From contig NZ_CCXR01000002.1 in NCBI RefSeq assembly GCF_000821085.1, positions 124,001 through 188,000 on the forward strand: a stretch of 64,000 nt of DNA. Direction: 5' to 3'. This DNA is from Bacillus sp. B-jedd. GTDB taxonomy: Bacteria; Bacillota; Bacilli; Bacillales; Cytobacillaceae. A model generated the notes under the pieces. That model did not search any database and had not been told where the DNA came from. It worked only from the letters and a program-made list of their open reading frames with translations. Made by a program: the position numbers and the translations under genes. Positions 26,723-37,400 of this stretch are shown here, piece by piece; position 1 is the stretch's first letter, and each line of letters begins with the position of its first letter.

Positions 26723-27550
26723 TTAAAAATCGAAGTTATCCGGGTCTGCTCCGAAACGGGTATTTGCATTCAGGTTGTTGATTTCGTCCATATCATAACC
26801 CGAAAGTTCAAAATCAAAAAGATCGGCATTTTCCCGAAGCCTTGAAGATGTTACTGATTTAGGGATAACAGCCACTCCGTTCTGCAAATGCCAGCGCAAA
26901 ATGACTTGAGCGGGAGTTTTTCCGTTTTTTTCTGCGATGGCCGTTAAGATTGGATCGGCAAGAATCCTTCCCCTGGCCAGCGGGGACCATGCCTGGACGA
27001 GAATATCATTTCTTCTACAATAATCCCTTAGCTGGGTTTGCGATAATGCCGGATGCAGTTCAACCTGATTGACAACAGGCTTCAATGAGCTGTGCTTTGC
27101 CAGGTCTTCCAAATGATGAATATTGAAATTGCTGACCCCGACTGCTCGTACCTTCCCTTGCTGATAAATCTCCTCGAGGGCCTTCCAAGTCTCAAGGTAC
27201 TTTCCTTTCACCGGCCAATGGATCAAATATAAATCAATATAATCAAGCCCCAGCTTCTGCCGGCTCGTTTCAAAAGCATTTAATGTCGATTCATATCCCT
27301 GGTCACTGTTCCATACCTTTGTGGTTACAAAAACTTCCTTACGCGGAAGCCCACTATCCCTAACAGCCTTTCCGACTCCTTCTTCATTTTGGTACATGGC
27401 GGCTGTGTCTATTAATCGGTAGCCAAGTTTTAGCGCTTCATTAACTGTCTTTTCCGCCTCGGCGCCTTCCTCTACTTTATAGACTCCAAGTCCAAAAAGA
27501 GGCATTTCCACCCCGTTATGAAGCTTGGCCGTATCTTTAATTGAAAGCAT
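26723..27550 (-). CDS. Aldo/keto reductase (YvgN/YtbE-like)
   Basis: NADPH-dependent carbonyl reductase, 275 residues; relatives in Bacillus reduce glyoxal and methylglyoxal. Catalytic tetrad D48, Y53, K78 and H111 (DTAAMY, TTKVW, LIHWP); cofactor-binding IPKSVTSSRLRENADLFDF. The C-terminus DPDNFDF resembles YtbE. GGAGGAAAA precedes the ATG. Single gene. Confidence 0.9.
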   Translation of the reverse strand: MLSIKDTAKLHNGVEMPLFGLGVYKVEEGAEAEKTVNEALKLGYRLIDTAAMYQNEEGVGKAVRDSGLPRKEVFVTTKVWNSDQGYESTLNAFETSRQKLGLDYIDLYLIHWPVKGKYLETWKALEEIYQQGKVRAVGVSNFNIHHLEDLAKHSSLKPVVNQVELHPALSQTQLRDYCRRNDILVQAWSPLARGRILADPILTAIAEKNGKTPAQVILRWHLQNGVAVIPKSVTSSRLRENADLFDFELSGYDMDEINNLNANTRFGADPDNFDF

Positions 27551-27718
27551 TCATTTTTCCTCCTTCTCATGTTCTTTATCTAAAGTTTACATTTTGCATG
27601 CACAACTTGCACATTATAACAGTAAAACTTTACTCAGCCGGTTTTATTGTAAAAAACAAGGATATATAAAGAAGGAAATTAACGTTTTTTTACACCCCGG
27701 TTTTCTCTATAATAAATT

Positions 27719-27815
27719 GAAATAAAAATTGGTATTCCCACGGGAACAGGGTGGTTGATTCTACATGCCTGAGCTCCTATCAACCAGCTTATTAAAATAA
27801 AATAGCCAAATTATT
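27719..27815 (+). repeat. Short interspersed repeat, copy E (internally deleted)
   Basis: Ends match the copy at 58560-58815: AAATAAAAATTGGT, GGTTGATT, then CTACATGCCTGAGCTCC and ATCAACCAGCT. The middle, including the CTTTCCGCGGGGC core, is missing, leaving a 33-bp core at 27753-27785. It lies in the 400-bp gap before the Pit operon, which otherwise holds only AT-rich sequence. Confidence 0.7.
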
Positions 27816-27956
27816 AAGTTCAACCTATATAGTCCAATTTTTATGTTAAGTTTTTGTAAATTTGGTGCAAACGTCTTTTCTTTTTCGACAAATTTCCTTT
27901 ACAATAGTTTAGCTTGAGTCTTTTGAAATAGGATTAAAAAACGGGGGTTATCCGAA

Positions 27957-28574
27957 ATGGCTTTTAAAAAGAATGACAAGTTCTCTTTGCTTCTTGGGGA
28001 AATTGCTTCAAACCTTAAGGAAAGCGTAAATTACTTTACAGATTATAAGCTAAGAAATGTAAGCGACCTAAAGACTTTTTCCGAAAACATGAAGGAGTTC
28101 GAAACAAAAGGCGATACTTATGTCCACACGGTAATCAAAGAGTTGAATGATGCCTTCATCACTCCGATTGAACGCGAAGATATCCTTCACCTTTCAAATA
28201 GTATGGACGATGTCCTGGACGGACTTGAGCATTGCGCCGCCCTTTTTGAAATGTATTCCATGACTGATGCGGATGACTTTATGCTGCAGTTCACTTCAGC
28301 CATCCAGAGCAGCGTTCTTGAGATTGAAAAGGCGGTTACCCTTCTTGCAACGAAAAAATTGCTGCAAATTCGCGAACACGCCATTTCAATTAAAGACTAT
28401 GAATCAAAATGTGATGGTATTTTAAGACAATCGATAAAACACCTATTTTCGGTTGAAAAAGATCCGATCCGAATCATTCAATATAAAGAAATTTATGAAA
28501 CACTTGAAGACATTGCCGACAGCTGCCAGGGGGTAGCCAACACACTTGAAACCATCATCATGAAAAACGCGTAA
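27957..28574 (+). CDS. DUF47/PhoU-like protein (Pit accessory, YkaA-like)
   Basis: 205 residues, all alpha-helical PhoU-like domain with acidic clusters (NSMDDVLDGLEHC, EDIADSCQGVANTLE) that fit metal binding. Proteins of this family pair with Pit phosphate transporters and are thought to regulate them. GGGGGTT precedes the ATG; the pit gene begins 11 bp later. Confidence 0.9.
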   Translation: MAFKKNDKFSLLLGEIASNLKESVNYFTDYKLRNVSDLKTFSENMKEFETKGDTYVHTVIKELNDAFITPIEREDILHLSNSMDDVLDGLEHCAALFEMYSMTDADDFMLQFTSAIQSSVLEIEKAVTLLATKKLLQIREHAISIKDYESKCDGILRQSIKHLFSVEKDPIRIIQYKEIYETLEDIADSCQGVANTLETIIMKNA

Positions 28575-28585
28575 GGAGCTTAACT

Positions 28586-29584
28586 ATGGATCCCGTATTT
28601 ATATTAACCGTAACCATTGTCATTTTTGCTCTGGCGTTTGACTTCATTAACGGGTTTCATGATACGGCAAATGCCATAGCAACTTCCGTATCAACAAAAG
28701 CCCTTAAACCGCGCCATGCGATTCTTATGGCTGCCATCATGAACTTCGTCGGTGCGATGACATTTACCGGGGTTGCCAAAACAATTACAAAAGGAATTGT
28801 TGACCCATTTACTCTTCAAAATGGGACTACTGTCATTCTTGCCGCCCTGCTGTCAGGGATAACTTGGAACCTTCTCACCTGGTATTTCGGCATCCCAAGC
28901 AGTTCTTCCCATACGTTAATTGGTTCGATTGCGGGAGCGGCGATTGCTTCTTCCGGATTTCAAACTATTGAATACCAGGGATTCCTTAAAATTCTCGAGG
29001 CACTCATTTTCTCGCCAATTCTAGCCTTTGTTGTCGGGTATATCATATACACCATTTTTAAATTTGTTTTTAAAGATGCCAATTTGACGAAAACCAACCG
29101 CAATTTTCGCTTGATCCAAATTGGGACAGCGGCGCTGCAGTCTTATACGCATGGTACGAACGATGCCCAAAAGGCTATGGGGATCATCACAATGGCTCTG
29201 ATTGCCAATGGCTATGTCGAAACATCCGACATTCCTTTTTGGGTCCAACTAGCCTGTGCGACAGCCATGGGACTCGGAACTTCTGTCGGGGGTTGGAAAA
29301 TTATTAAAACTGTTGGCGGAAAAATCATGAAAATCCGCCCAATTAACGGCGTTGCTGCGGATCTAACCGGTGCCGCGATTATTTTCGGGGCGACTTATAT
29401 CCATCTCCCAGTGAGCACGACGCACGTCATTTCATCAGGTATTCTTGGCGTAGGCGCTTCCCACCGCCTGAAGGGCGTAAAATGGGGAACGGCCCAGCGG
29501 ATGCTGATCACTTGGGTGATCACCCTCCCGATTTCAGCCCTGATTGCCGCAACTTTTTATTATATATTGAATATTTTTCTTTAA
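28586..29584 (+). CDS. pit: PiT-family inorganic phosphate transporter
   Basis: Membrane transporter of metal-phosphate complexes, 332 residues, about ten helices. Both PiT signatures are present: FDFINGFHDTANAIATSVSTK near the N-terminus and THGTNDAQKAMGIITMAL in the second half. AAGGAG precedes the ATG. Same operon as the DUF47 gene, ending at a strong terminator. Confidence 0.93.
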   Translation: MDPVFILTVTIVIFALAFDFINGFHDTANAIATSVSTKALKPRHAILMAAIMNFVGAMTFTGVAKTITKGIVDPFTLQNGTTVILAALLSGITWNLLTWYFGIPSSSSHTLIGSIAGAAIASSGFQTIEYQGFLKILEALIFSPILAFVVGYIIYTIFKFVFKDANLTKTNRNFRLIQIGTAALQSYTHGTNDAQKAMGIITMALIANGYVETSDIPFWVQLACATAMGLGTSVGGWKIIKTVGGKIMKIRPINGVAADLTGAAIIFGATYIHLPVSTTHVISSGILGVGASHRLKGVKWGTAQRMLITWVITLPISALIAATFYYILNIFL

Positions 29585-29589
29585 ACCGC

Positions 29590-29625
29590 AAAAAAGCAGG
29601 GATGAGCATTCATCCCTGCTTTTTT
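29590..29625. terminator. Bidirectional terminator between pit and aspA
   Basis: Perfect 15-bp stem AAAAAAGCAGGGATG/CATCCCTGCTTTTTT around a 6-nt loop, between convergent genes. Confidence 0.9.
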
Positions 29626-29652
29626 CATGGCCACCTTATATTCAAGCACGTA

Positions 29653-31095
29653 TTAAACCTCAACTAAATCCTTTTTCTTTAAAAGCTCTTTGCCCGAGAT
29701 GCCGGGGTCCGTCATTTCAAATGGATGGAGGATAGCGTCAAGTTCCTTATCTGTCAGAACGTTCCTTTCTACACAGAGCTCCCTTACCGATTTCCCTGTC
29801 TCGATGGCTTCTTTCGCAATTGAAGCGGCTGTTTCATAGCCGACATGGGGATTGATGGCCGTAATGATCCCGACACTGTTATCGACATATTCCTGCATCC
29901 GTTCCCGGTTGGCTTCAATGCCCTCAAGGCAATATTTCCGGAATACATCGAACACATTTGTCATGATTTTTATTGATTGAAGCAAATTGAAGACAAGGAC
30001 CGGCTCCATCACATTCAATTCAAACTGGCCAGCCTCTGAAGCGAGGCAGATTGTATGGTCGTTGCCAATGACCTGGAACGCTACCTGGTTCAGTACTTCA
30101 GCCATGACCGGATTCACCTTGCCAGGCATGATGGAAGACCCGGGCTGGCGCGGCGGCAGCATGATTTCCCCAAGCCCCGTTCTCGGTCCGGAAGCCATCA
30201 TCCTCAGGTCATTTGCTACCTTCGACATGTTCATCATGCAGACCTTCAGCGCCGATGAAACTTCCAGATAACAGTCCGTATTCTGTGTGGCATCTACAAG
30301 ATGCTCGGCTTTTACAAGCGGCAACCCACTATTTTCCGCCAGATAGCTTACGACTTTCTCAATATAGTCAGGATCAGCATTAAGGCCCGTCCCTACCGCG
30401 GTCGCCCCCATATTGACTTCATATAAGTGCTGCCGGGAATTCTGAACCCTCTCAAGATCCCTCCATAAAACACGCGCATAAGCCTGGAATTCCTGCCCAA
30501 GCCTGATTGGGACCGCATCCTGCAAATGGGTACGGCCCATTTTGATGACATCATCGAATTCTTCCGCTTTATTCTTGAATGAAGCGTTAAGCGCTGCCAT
30601 ATTTTCAAGCAGCCCTTCCAACGAAGACAGGACAGCAAGATGAATTGCGGTCGGGAATGCGTCATTTGTGGATTGTGCCATGTTAACATGTGTATTAGGG
30701 CTAATATAGGAATAGCTGCCCTTCGGTTTGCCAAGCAGTTCAAGAGCCCTGTTGGCAATGACTTCATTGGCGTTCATATTCACCGATGTGCCCGCGCCAC
30801 CCTGAATGGGATCGACAATGAACTGATCGTGCCAGCGGCCCTCGTGGACTTCATCTGCGGCTGCAATGATGGCATCCGCTTTTTCTGGTTCGAGCTGGCC
30901 GGTATCCCTGTTAGCCATTGCCGCAGATTTTTTAACGATGGCCATAGCTTTGATCAGGCTGGAATCAATCGTATAGCCTGTAATCGGAAAGTTTTCGACT
31001 GCCCGCAGCGTCTGAACCCCGTAGTAGGCTTCCGCCGGGACTTCCTTTTCCCCCAGGAAGTCTTTTTCAATTCTGTATTCTGTCTTTGTGCTCAT
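29653..31095 (-). CDS. aspA: Aspartate ammonia-lyase
   Basis: Converts L-aspartate to fumarate and ammonia. 480 residues, fumarase/aspartase superfamily: signature GSSIMPGKVNPVMAEVLNQ, substrate loop TNDAFPTAIHLAV and GRTHLQDAVPIRLGQEF. ATG 31095 follows AAAGGGGCGG; an earlier in-frame start lacks such a site. Single gene here, without the ansA partner common in Bacillus. Confidence 0.92.
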   Translation of the reverse strand: MSTKTEYRIEKDFLGEKEVPAEAYYGVQTLRAVENFPITGYTIDSSLIKAMAIVKKSAAMANRDTGQLEPEKADAIIAAADEVHEGRWHDQFIVDPIQGGAGTSVNMNANEVIANRALELLGKPKGSYSYISPNTHVNMAQSTNDAFPTAIHLAVLSSLEGLLENMAALNASFKNKAEEFDDVIKMGRTHLQDAVPIRLGQEFQAYARVLWRDLERVQNSRQHLYEVNMGATAVGTGLNADPDYIEKVVSYLAENSGLPLVKAEHLVDATQNTDCYLEVSSALKVCMMNMSKVANDLRMMASGPRTGLGEIMLPPRQPGSSIMPGKVNPVMAEVLNQVAFQVIGNDHTICLASEAGQFELNVMEPVLVFNLLQSIKIMTNVFDVFRKYCLEGIEANRERMQEYVDNSVGIITAINPHVGYETAASIAKEAIETGKSVRELCVERNVLTDKELDAILHPFEMTDPGISGKELLKKKDLVEV

Positions 31096-31193
31096 TTCTT
31101 CCGCCCCTTTGTTCATGCGTGCCAATAAATTAATCTGTTAAACACATTTATTATACCTTAAAAGTGGCTGGAAAATTAGAAACTTTCCATGAC

Positions 31194-31222
31194 AAAAAGC
31201 CCCTTTTTACAGGGGCCCTTTG
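31194..31222 (-). terminator. Terminator of the six-gene exopolysaccharide-type operon
   Basis: Minus strand GGGCCCCTGTAAAAAGGGGC followed by five Ts; it starts 11 bp beyond the hybrid-kinase stop. Confidence 0.75.
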
Positions 31223-31232
31223 CAACCGATCG

Positions 31233-34115
31233 CTATTGATTATTTTCATCGGCATCCAATTTTCCCGGGACAAAAATCTGTCCCATCTTATCCCTTTTCA
31301 AGAGGGTCTGCATGATGGTCTTGGAAAGGAAGCTTGGTTTGTACGGTTTAACAAGGTATTCCTGGGCGCCAAGTTTGAGCCCTTTTAATTTCTCATCAAT
31401 GGCACTCGAAATGATGATTGGAATATGCTTCAGGTTTTCCCGTTCCTTCATCCTGCTCATGATCTCCCAGCCATTAAGCTCTCCGCCTTCAAGGATAATA
31501 TCAAGCACAAGAGCATCCGGCGGCTTTTTTTCCATTGATGCAAGTGCGGACTGACCATTTGCAAAATGATCCACTAGAAATCCGCTTTCTGAGAGTTCCT
31601 GGCTGATTAATGATGCCAGGCTCGGATCATCTTCTACAACAACAACTCTATAACGAGAAGGATTGTATTCTTTCTCCATCAGACTATCCTCCGCTTGTTG
31701 CTGAATGGCGGGCAAGGAAACGGTGAAAGTTGTTTCCAATCCTGGTATGGAAGAAACGGAAATATCCCCCCGGTGCGCCTTCACAATTTCCTGGACAATC
31801 GCCAGGCCTAGTCCAGTTCCGCCTATTTTCCGGAGGTCGGAATTGTCGACCCGATAGAACTTCGTGAAAAGCTTGCCAATGGCCTCTTCCGGTATTCCAA
31901 TTCCCTGATCGCGGACTTCCACTTTAATCTGCCCATTTTCGCATCGGACGTTTAACTGGATTGTTCCGCCGTCAGGAGAATATTTTATCGCGTTGCTGAT
32001 GAGATTTCTGAAAACCTGTTCCATCTTTTCCTTATCCCCAAGGAATATCGGATTTTCACAAAAAGCTTTCAGGATTATCTCATGCTTATCTGTCGTTTGC
32101 CTGTATATTTCCGCAACATTTTCAAGAATTTCGCCAAGGTTGGCTGGCTTTTTTTCATAGGCCATCTTGCCAGCCTCCATTTTTTGCACATCAAGAAAAT
32201 CATTTATCAGGCTCGTCAGTCTTTTTGCTTCATTCAAGATGGTGGAAACGTACTTTTTTTGCCTTTCCGGCTTTATTTCCCTATGCAACATCAGTTCACT
32301 GAAGCCCAGGATACTGGCAAGCGGAGTTCTTAACTCATGGCTGACTGTGCTGACAAATTCTGATTTCATTTGATCGACTTCAAATTCCTTTGTAATATCG
32401 CGATGGACAAAAACAGTGCCAAGACGTTCTTCGCCTTGCCAGACTGCTTCACTATAAACCCTGATCACCTGGGCGCTGTCTTTTTTCTTAAAGGTGAATG
32501 CTTCAGATTTACCCGTCCCTGAAATGGTTTTAGCAAGATAATCAAGGAATTCCCGACCATCTTCAACATAAATCACCATCCTGCTGCCCCACTGGTATTG
32601 TTTCATACCCGCCAGCTGTGTTTCCTTCAAGCTGAACATTTCACAGAATTGGCCGTTTGTCTGCAGAATGGCACCATTTTTATCAACAAGCAGGACGCCC
32701 TCTTTAATGGTGTCCAGTATGCTTTGATTAAGCCGCCTTTCCCGGTCAGATAATTCGAAAAGTGATATCTTATCAAGGGCAATCCCAATGTTTTTTGAAA
32801 ACGCCCGCCAGTCCTCGTAATCGCCCGGAGAAAACCGCTGTCCGTACCTTGTAAAACACATTATGGCGGCAATTTCTTTTTCTGCGGTAAAAATGGGCAG
32901 ATATAAATCCTGGCAAAAGAAATCTCCTTGGTGGAAGCCGTTTTCTTCGTCCTTTGAACGGCGTTCTACCGTGACTGGCCCTTTCTCCGATGCAAGTTTC
33001 GTGAACATGCCCGCTTGGAGGTGCCGGATAAACTGGCTGACTCCCTCAACTGAAATTCCTTCAGAAGCAGCTGAAAAGTCAGACATCAAAACGATGACTC
33101 CCTGATCGGCTTTAAGGACCCTTCTCATATTAACGACAACACTATCGAGTACTTCCTGCTTGTTCAAAGACCTTGACATCCCATTGATCAATTCATTGCG
33201 GCTGCTAAGCTTGGCATCGTGGGCCCTTAATATCTTAAGTGTCTTTTCCAATTCCTCCTGCTGGGCATGGAGTTCTACCTTTTGCTCGATTAATGTATGA
33301 TTTTGTTCCAGCAAGTCACGTTCCTTTTCCACCACTTTTTCAGCCATGATGTGAAATGCCTTTGACAGGACGCCAATTTCGTCCTTCCGCTTTTTATCAA
33401 CATGGATTGTTGCATTCTTCCCATCCGCAATTTGGTTGGCCGCAACTGCTAGCTCAGACAATGGCTTTCCCGCCTGGCTAAGCATCATTCTCGTAATGAA
33501 AAGCAGCGTAAGCAGAATGCCGACTATGAATACAATAAACATGAGAATAATATTCGATTGCATTGTGGTGTACGTATTAAAGCGGTGGTTAAGCTCCACG
33601 TCCAGTCCGGTAATATAATCATTTAAAAAATCCTTGAATTCCACTACTTTTCTGGTGGCTTCGGAATTAGCGATTGCCAGTTCCTGCCCGCGTACTCCGC
33701 TTTCATACTCCTTAAATACAACTGGTATGACTTCGCCAAAATAGTAGCCGGAAAAATCATGGATATTTTGCAAGACGACAATATCCTTTTCAGTTACGGC
33801 CAGCTGTTCGAAGCCTTGGACATATTTCCTGATCGCTTCCTCTTTATTTTCGGTGTCCTTTTTCATCTCCACATTGCCTAATGCCAAGTAACCGCGTGCA
33901 TTGAAAAAGGCCTGATTGAAAGCGGAGTTGATTTGCTGGGCTTGGCTTGTTTTTTCTTTAAGAGCCTTGCGCTCATAAGTATAAGAATGATTCAGTGAAT
34001 TGAGGATGGCAATCAGAATCGCGGTTCCTACCAGAAAAGTAGCAAAAAAACCGCCCATCACCACTCCCAGCCTTCTGGATAAGCTCTTGTTTACGTAATT
34101 ACTAATCCTCCCCAT
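31233..34115 (-). CDS. Hybrid sensor histidine kinase (HAMP-GAF-PAS-HisKA-HATPase-REC)
   Basis: 960 residues. Order: membrane helix (~18-38), extracellular helical sensor (~40-185), second membrane helix (~190-212), HAMP (~213-265), coiled coil, GAF (~310-450), PAS (~460-580), HisKA with phospho-His in FVSTVSHELRTPLASI, HATPase with NLISNAIKYSPDGG and GTGLGLAIV, and a C-terminal receiver (VVVEDDPS, phospho-Asp in ALVLDIILEGGELNG). The fused receiver needs an HPt partner, which the first gene of the operon supplies. It overlaps the preceding receiver gene by 14 bp. The signal is unknown; the sensor region is extracytoplasmic. Confidence 0.92.
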   Translation of the reverse strand: MGRISNYVNKSLSRRLGVVMGGFFATFLVGTAILIAILNSLNHSYTYERKALKEKTSQAQQINSAFNQAFFNARGYLALGNVEMKKDTENKEEAIRKYVQGFEQLAVTEKDIVVLQNIHDFSGYYFGEVIPVVFKEYESGVRGQELAIANSEATRKVVEFKDFLNDYITGLDVELNHRFNTYTTMQSNIILMFIVFIVGILLTLLFITRMMLSQAGKPLSELAVAANQIADGKNATIHVDKKRKDEIGVLSKAFHIMAEKVVEKERDLLEQNHTLIEQKVELHAQQEELEKTLKILRAHDAKLSSRNELINGMSRSLNKQEVLDSVVVNMRRVLKADQGVIVLMSDFSAASEGISVEGVSQFIRHLQAGMFTKLASEKGPVTVERRSKDEENGFHQGDFFCQDLYLPIFTAEKEIAAIMCFTRYGQRFSPGDYEDWRAFSKNIGIALDKISLFELSDRERRLNQSILDTIKEGVLLVDKNGAILQTNGQFCEMFSLKETQLAGMKQYQWGSRMVIYVEDGREFLDYLAKTISGTGKSEAFTFKKKDSAQVIRVYSEAVWQGEERLGTVFVHRDITKEFEVDQMKSEFVSTVSHELRTPLASILGFSELMLHREIKPERQKKYVSTILNEAKRLTSLINDFLDVQKMEAGKMAYEKKPANLGEILENVAEIYRQTTDKHEIILKAFCENPIFLGDKEKMEQVFRNLISNAIKYSPDGGTIQLNVRCENGQIKVEVRDQGIGIPEEAIGKLFTKFYRVDNSDLRKIGGTGLGLAIVQEIVKAHRGDISVSSIPGLETTFTVSLPAIQQQAEDSLMEKEYNPSRYRVVVVEDDPSLASLISQELSESGFLVDHFANGQSALASMEKKPPDALVLDIILEGGELNGWEIMSRMKERENLKHIPIIISSAIDEKLKGLKLGAQEYLVKPYKPSFLSKTIMQTLLKRDKMGQIFVPGKLDADENNQ

Positions 34116-34473
34116 GCAAAATTCCCTCTATTTTTCCTAACAGCTCTGCTGGGCTGAAGGGTTTGGATATAAAATAATCAGCACCTGCGGAAAGTACCTT
34201 CTCCTGTTCGTACTGCTGGCTCTTCGCTGACAGCATGACAATTTTAGTACCTTCATGGCTGGCTTTGTCCCTAATTCTTTCAATTACCTCCATACCGGTA
34301 TAAACTGGCATCATATAATCGAGAATGACTAAATCATAGTTATTATCAGCAAACAGCTTTAGCGCTTCCTGGCCATCCGCCGCCTCATCAATTTCAAATC
34401 CGCTGTCTTCGAAAGTATCGACCACAAGCATCCTTAATATTTCTTCATCTTCCGCGAGCAAAATCCGTTTCAT
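34102..34473 (-). CDS. Single-domain response regulator (CheY-like)
   Basis: 123 residues, receiver only: acidic triad LAEDEE, phospho-Asp in LVILDYMMPVYTGMEV, Thr/Ser switch in MLSAKSQQ and Lys in FISKPFSPAEL. No output domain, so it acts by protein contact or as a phosphate sink. It starts inside the end of the glycosidase-like gene (ATGA) and overlaps the hybrid kinase, so it belongs to the same relay. Confidence 0.92.
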   Translation of the reverse strand: MKRILLAEDEEILRMLVVDTFEDSGFEIDEAADGQEALKLFADNNYDLVILDYMMPVYTGMEVIERIRDKASHEGTKIVMLSAKSQQYEQEKVLSAGADYFISKPFSPAELLGKIEGILHGED

Positions 34474-37400
34474 TTCCGCTCCCCCTCAATCCCAATCGTT
34501 TCGTACGCCTTTTTCATGATGTAATAGGATTCCTTCAGCCGTTCATGATAATAGGGTTCCTGCCATTTTTTCCACGTAAATACGTATGGTTCATTCCCCC
34601 CGCCAGGAAACAATTCTTTTATTTCGCCATTTTCAGCCTGGGTAACAGCAATTCGAATCCCATCAATAAAGACGCTCTTTTTGGGTCCGCCCTTCCACAA
34701 ATCACCCATTGCTTCATGCTGGCTCGGATCCTTAATATTGATTAACTGCCAGGCAATCCGGCCTTCAATCACTTTTTTATCCTTACTCAAGCTGATATCT
34801 GTGAGCGAGTTAAAATTCTTGTCTTTCGGGTTGCCCGTACCATAAGTAAGGACACCCGTTTCAATATCCTCAAATGGCAAAACTTCCTTCGTAATCGGGT
34901 GGACCCGTTTCTTATTCAACGCGAGCTTTACTGGGTGGAATACACCATTAACTTTATCCTGGGCATACGGCTTTTCCGCTATCATTTTCAACATATACCC
35001 ATAATAGTAATAGAATGGGTCATAATAGCTGTCCACTAATACACGCGAATTTTTTTCTCCACCGAGGTTAATGATGAAGTCTGTCCCAAAACCGGACTTG
35101 AATCTGCCTTCCCCAAGATTTTTTATTTCCTTCTGTCCCTGGCCTGGTACTGTATCAAGCAGGAGACTGATCGGCATTTTTTCAAGATTCGCAGGCTCGT
35201 TTAATTTTAAAAGGAAGTGCAGATAGCCGGCATCCGCGGCAAAATGGGCTTCCTTAATCGATCCTTCCTTCGACTGGTAGGCGGGCTTGCTCCCTAATTT
35301 TACCCAGTCATCTATTTTTCCGTCTGGATAAATAGTTGTCCCCTTTTCTCCAGGGTCAAATCCCAATATCCCAAAATGCTCCTCATTCGTTTGTTGATTA
35401 TCCCAAAATGGCCTTCGGGAAGGATTATCTAAATCCATCGTGTTCCATGTTTTTTTAAACCATTCATCCTGCCAGGAAAAGACCATTCCTCCGGCGTACC
35501 CTTCATCTACAATCGATTTAAATAAAGTAGTATTGATATCACCCTGTTCCTGCTCGGAATGCTTCCCCTGGCCCATTCCGAATGGATTCGAGTGGGCAAT
35601 TCCCCTTGAGGAAGGCACCCCGAATTCCGCTACCACGACAGGCATGCTGTGCTCTTTTATGAGATCGTTCAGATAGCCGGCGTAGTTATTTGGATTACCA
35701 TCAGCATCTTTATACTTTAAATATTTTTCATCCAAATTCAAGAAGTCGGGATAATAAGGATAAATATGATAGGAAGCAAACACTCCCGCCTGAAAATCCT
35801 CTTTTGGCAAAATGTGATTTGGATTTACCGTAACAACGTCTTCCTCTTTGGATGGCTCTGAAGGATGCTTCAGTAAATCCGTCGTAACCCAGTTTGTAAA
35901 GCTCATCGTATGCTGCCAGCCGTATTTATCCGTCTCATACTTGGCTGTATAATCAATCATTTGGGCCAGCCATATTTCAAAAGGCGACGCTCCGTCTGTC
36001 CGGAAATACGTTCCCTCGTATTGCTTCATGCCTTTATGTTTCTCGTTCGTCGACACAGTCATCTGCGGGTCCCACTCGATTCCTGCAATGATGCCGAGGA
36101 CATATTTTGAAATGTCTGTTTTATAAGAACCAGAAGCATGGCCTTTTCGCTCAGGCAGCTCTGCGTTCCCATGAATAATATCGACTAGATAAGTCAGTTC
36201 AGTCTTGAAATCCTCGGTACTTAAATAGGCATCCTTACCTTTCACCAGTTCGTCTTCATTCACCCAGGCGCCATGAAAAAGATAAAGAGGCTTTTTAGCG
36301 GTTTCATTATACTCTTTGAGTGCCTCGTAAAACACAGGCGGGTGGAGAGTGTAAATCCTGAGCGCATTCGTATTCATTGCCCCGATTGCCTTGAACCAGC
36401 GGATATACTCGTCTTTTGTAATGGCTGCTTCACCCGGAAAATGCCCCGGCTTTCCAATTCCCATATTTACGCCTTTTATCAGGAGGTTTTCCCATTTCCC
36501 GTTTCGCATCACCTGGATGTAATCATCACCCGTTTTGCTGTTTGTCTTTATTCCACCGTTTTCGGCAAGTTGCACTTTCTGCTGGTCCACGCCTTTATGA
36601 AGGCCATTCTTCAACAGTTTTTTCATCATCGGGACATATGCTTCCCAGTAAAACGAGTTTTCTGCCCCGAGAAATTGCCGCCATTCTGCAAGCCCTTTTG
36701 TTTGATAAATGGAGGGCACTTCCCCTTCATCTGCAAAATCACCGGCAAAATAATATGACGTGAACCGGGCGTTTTCATGGGATACGACTGCGGGAAAATC
36801 GGCTGGGATTCCGAAGCCCGCAAGCCTTTCCTTCGCCTTCTCCTTTAACGGAAGACGGTAAGAGGCGAGAATTTCCGATTTATCGCGGGCTTCAATAATA
36901 TCAAACCAATATTGATAGGCTGTATCCAATTTTTGCCCGAATCGCTTTTCCCCGGCATTCGTATAAGAAAACTTGGCGCCTTTTCCGGTTAATTCATTCG
37001 CAGGCGCAACGACGACATAATCCTCCTGATTCACAAACACAAACCCAGGTCCGGAGAACTCCCATTTACCTGTCTGTTTTTCATATTGCTCCCTTGCCCA
37101 GACAGGGACTTCTTCGCTTGTCATATCTGGGAAATAACGACCGATCCATCCTGTCCAATCAGCATTCAGTATATTGGAAATCCGCGAACGGACTTCAGGT
37201 GTCGCCGGGCTGCCAAACGTATTAAATTCCGCGATAAAGGTTTTTCCTTTGCCGGTATGAAGCGCCGTTTCGATTTGATCAAGTTCTTCAGGCTGAAGCC
37301 CTCCGTAAAGCATTTCGGACCGTTTGCCAAGCTTGTTCCCGCCCGAAAATTCTTCTTCATAAACGCCATATTGGTCCGCCAAATAAATGACATCCTGCCT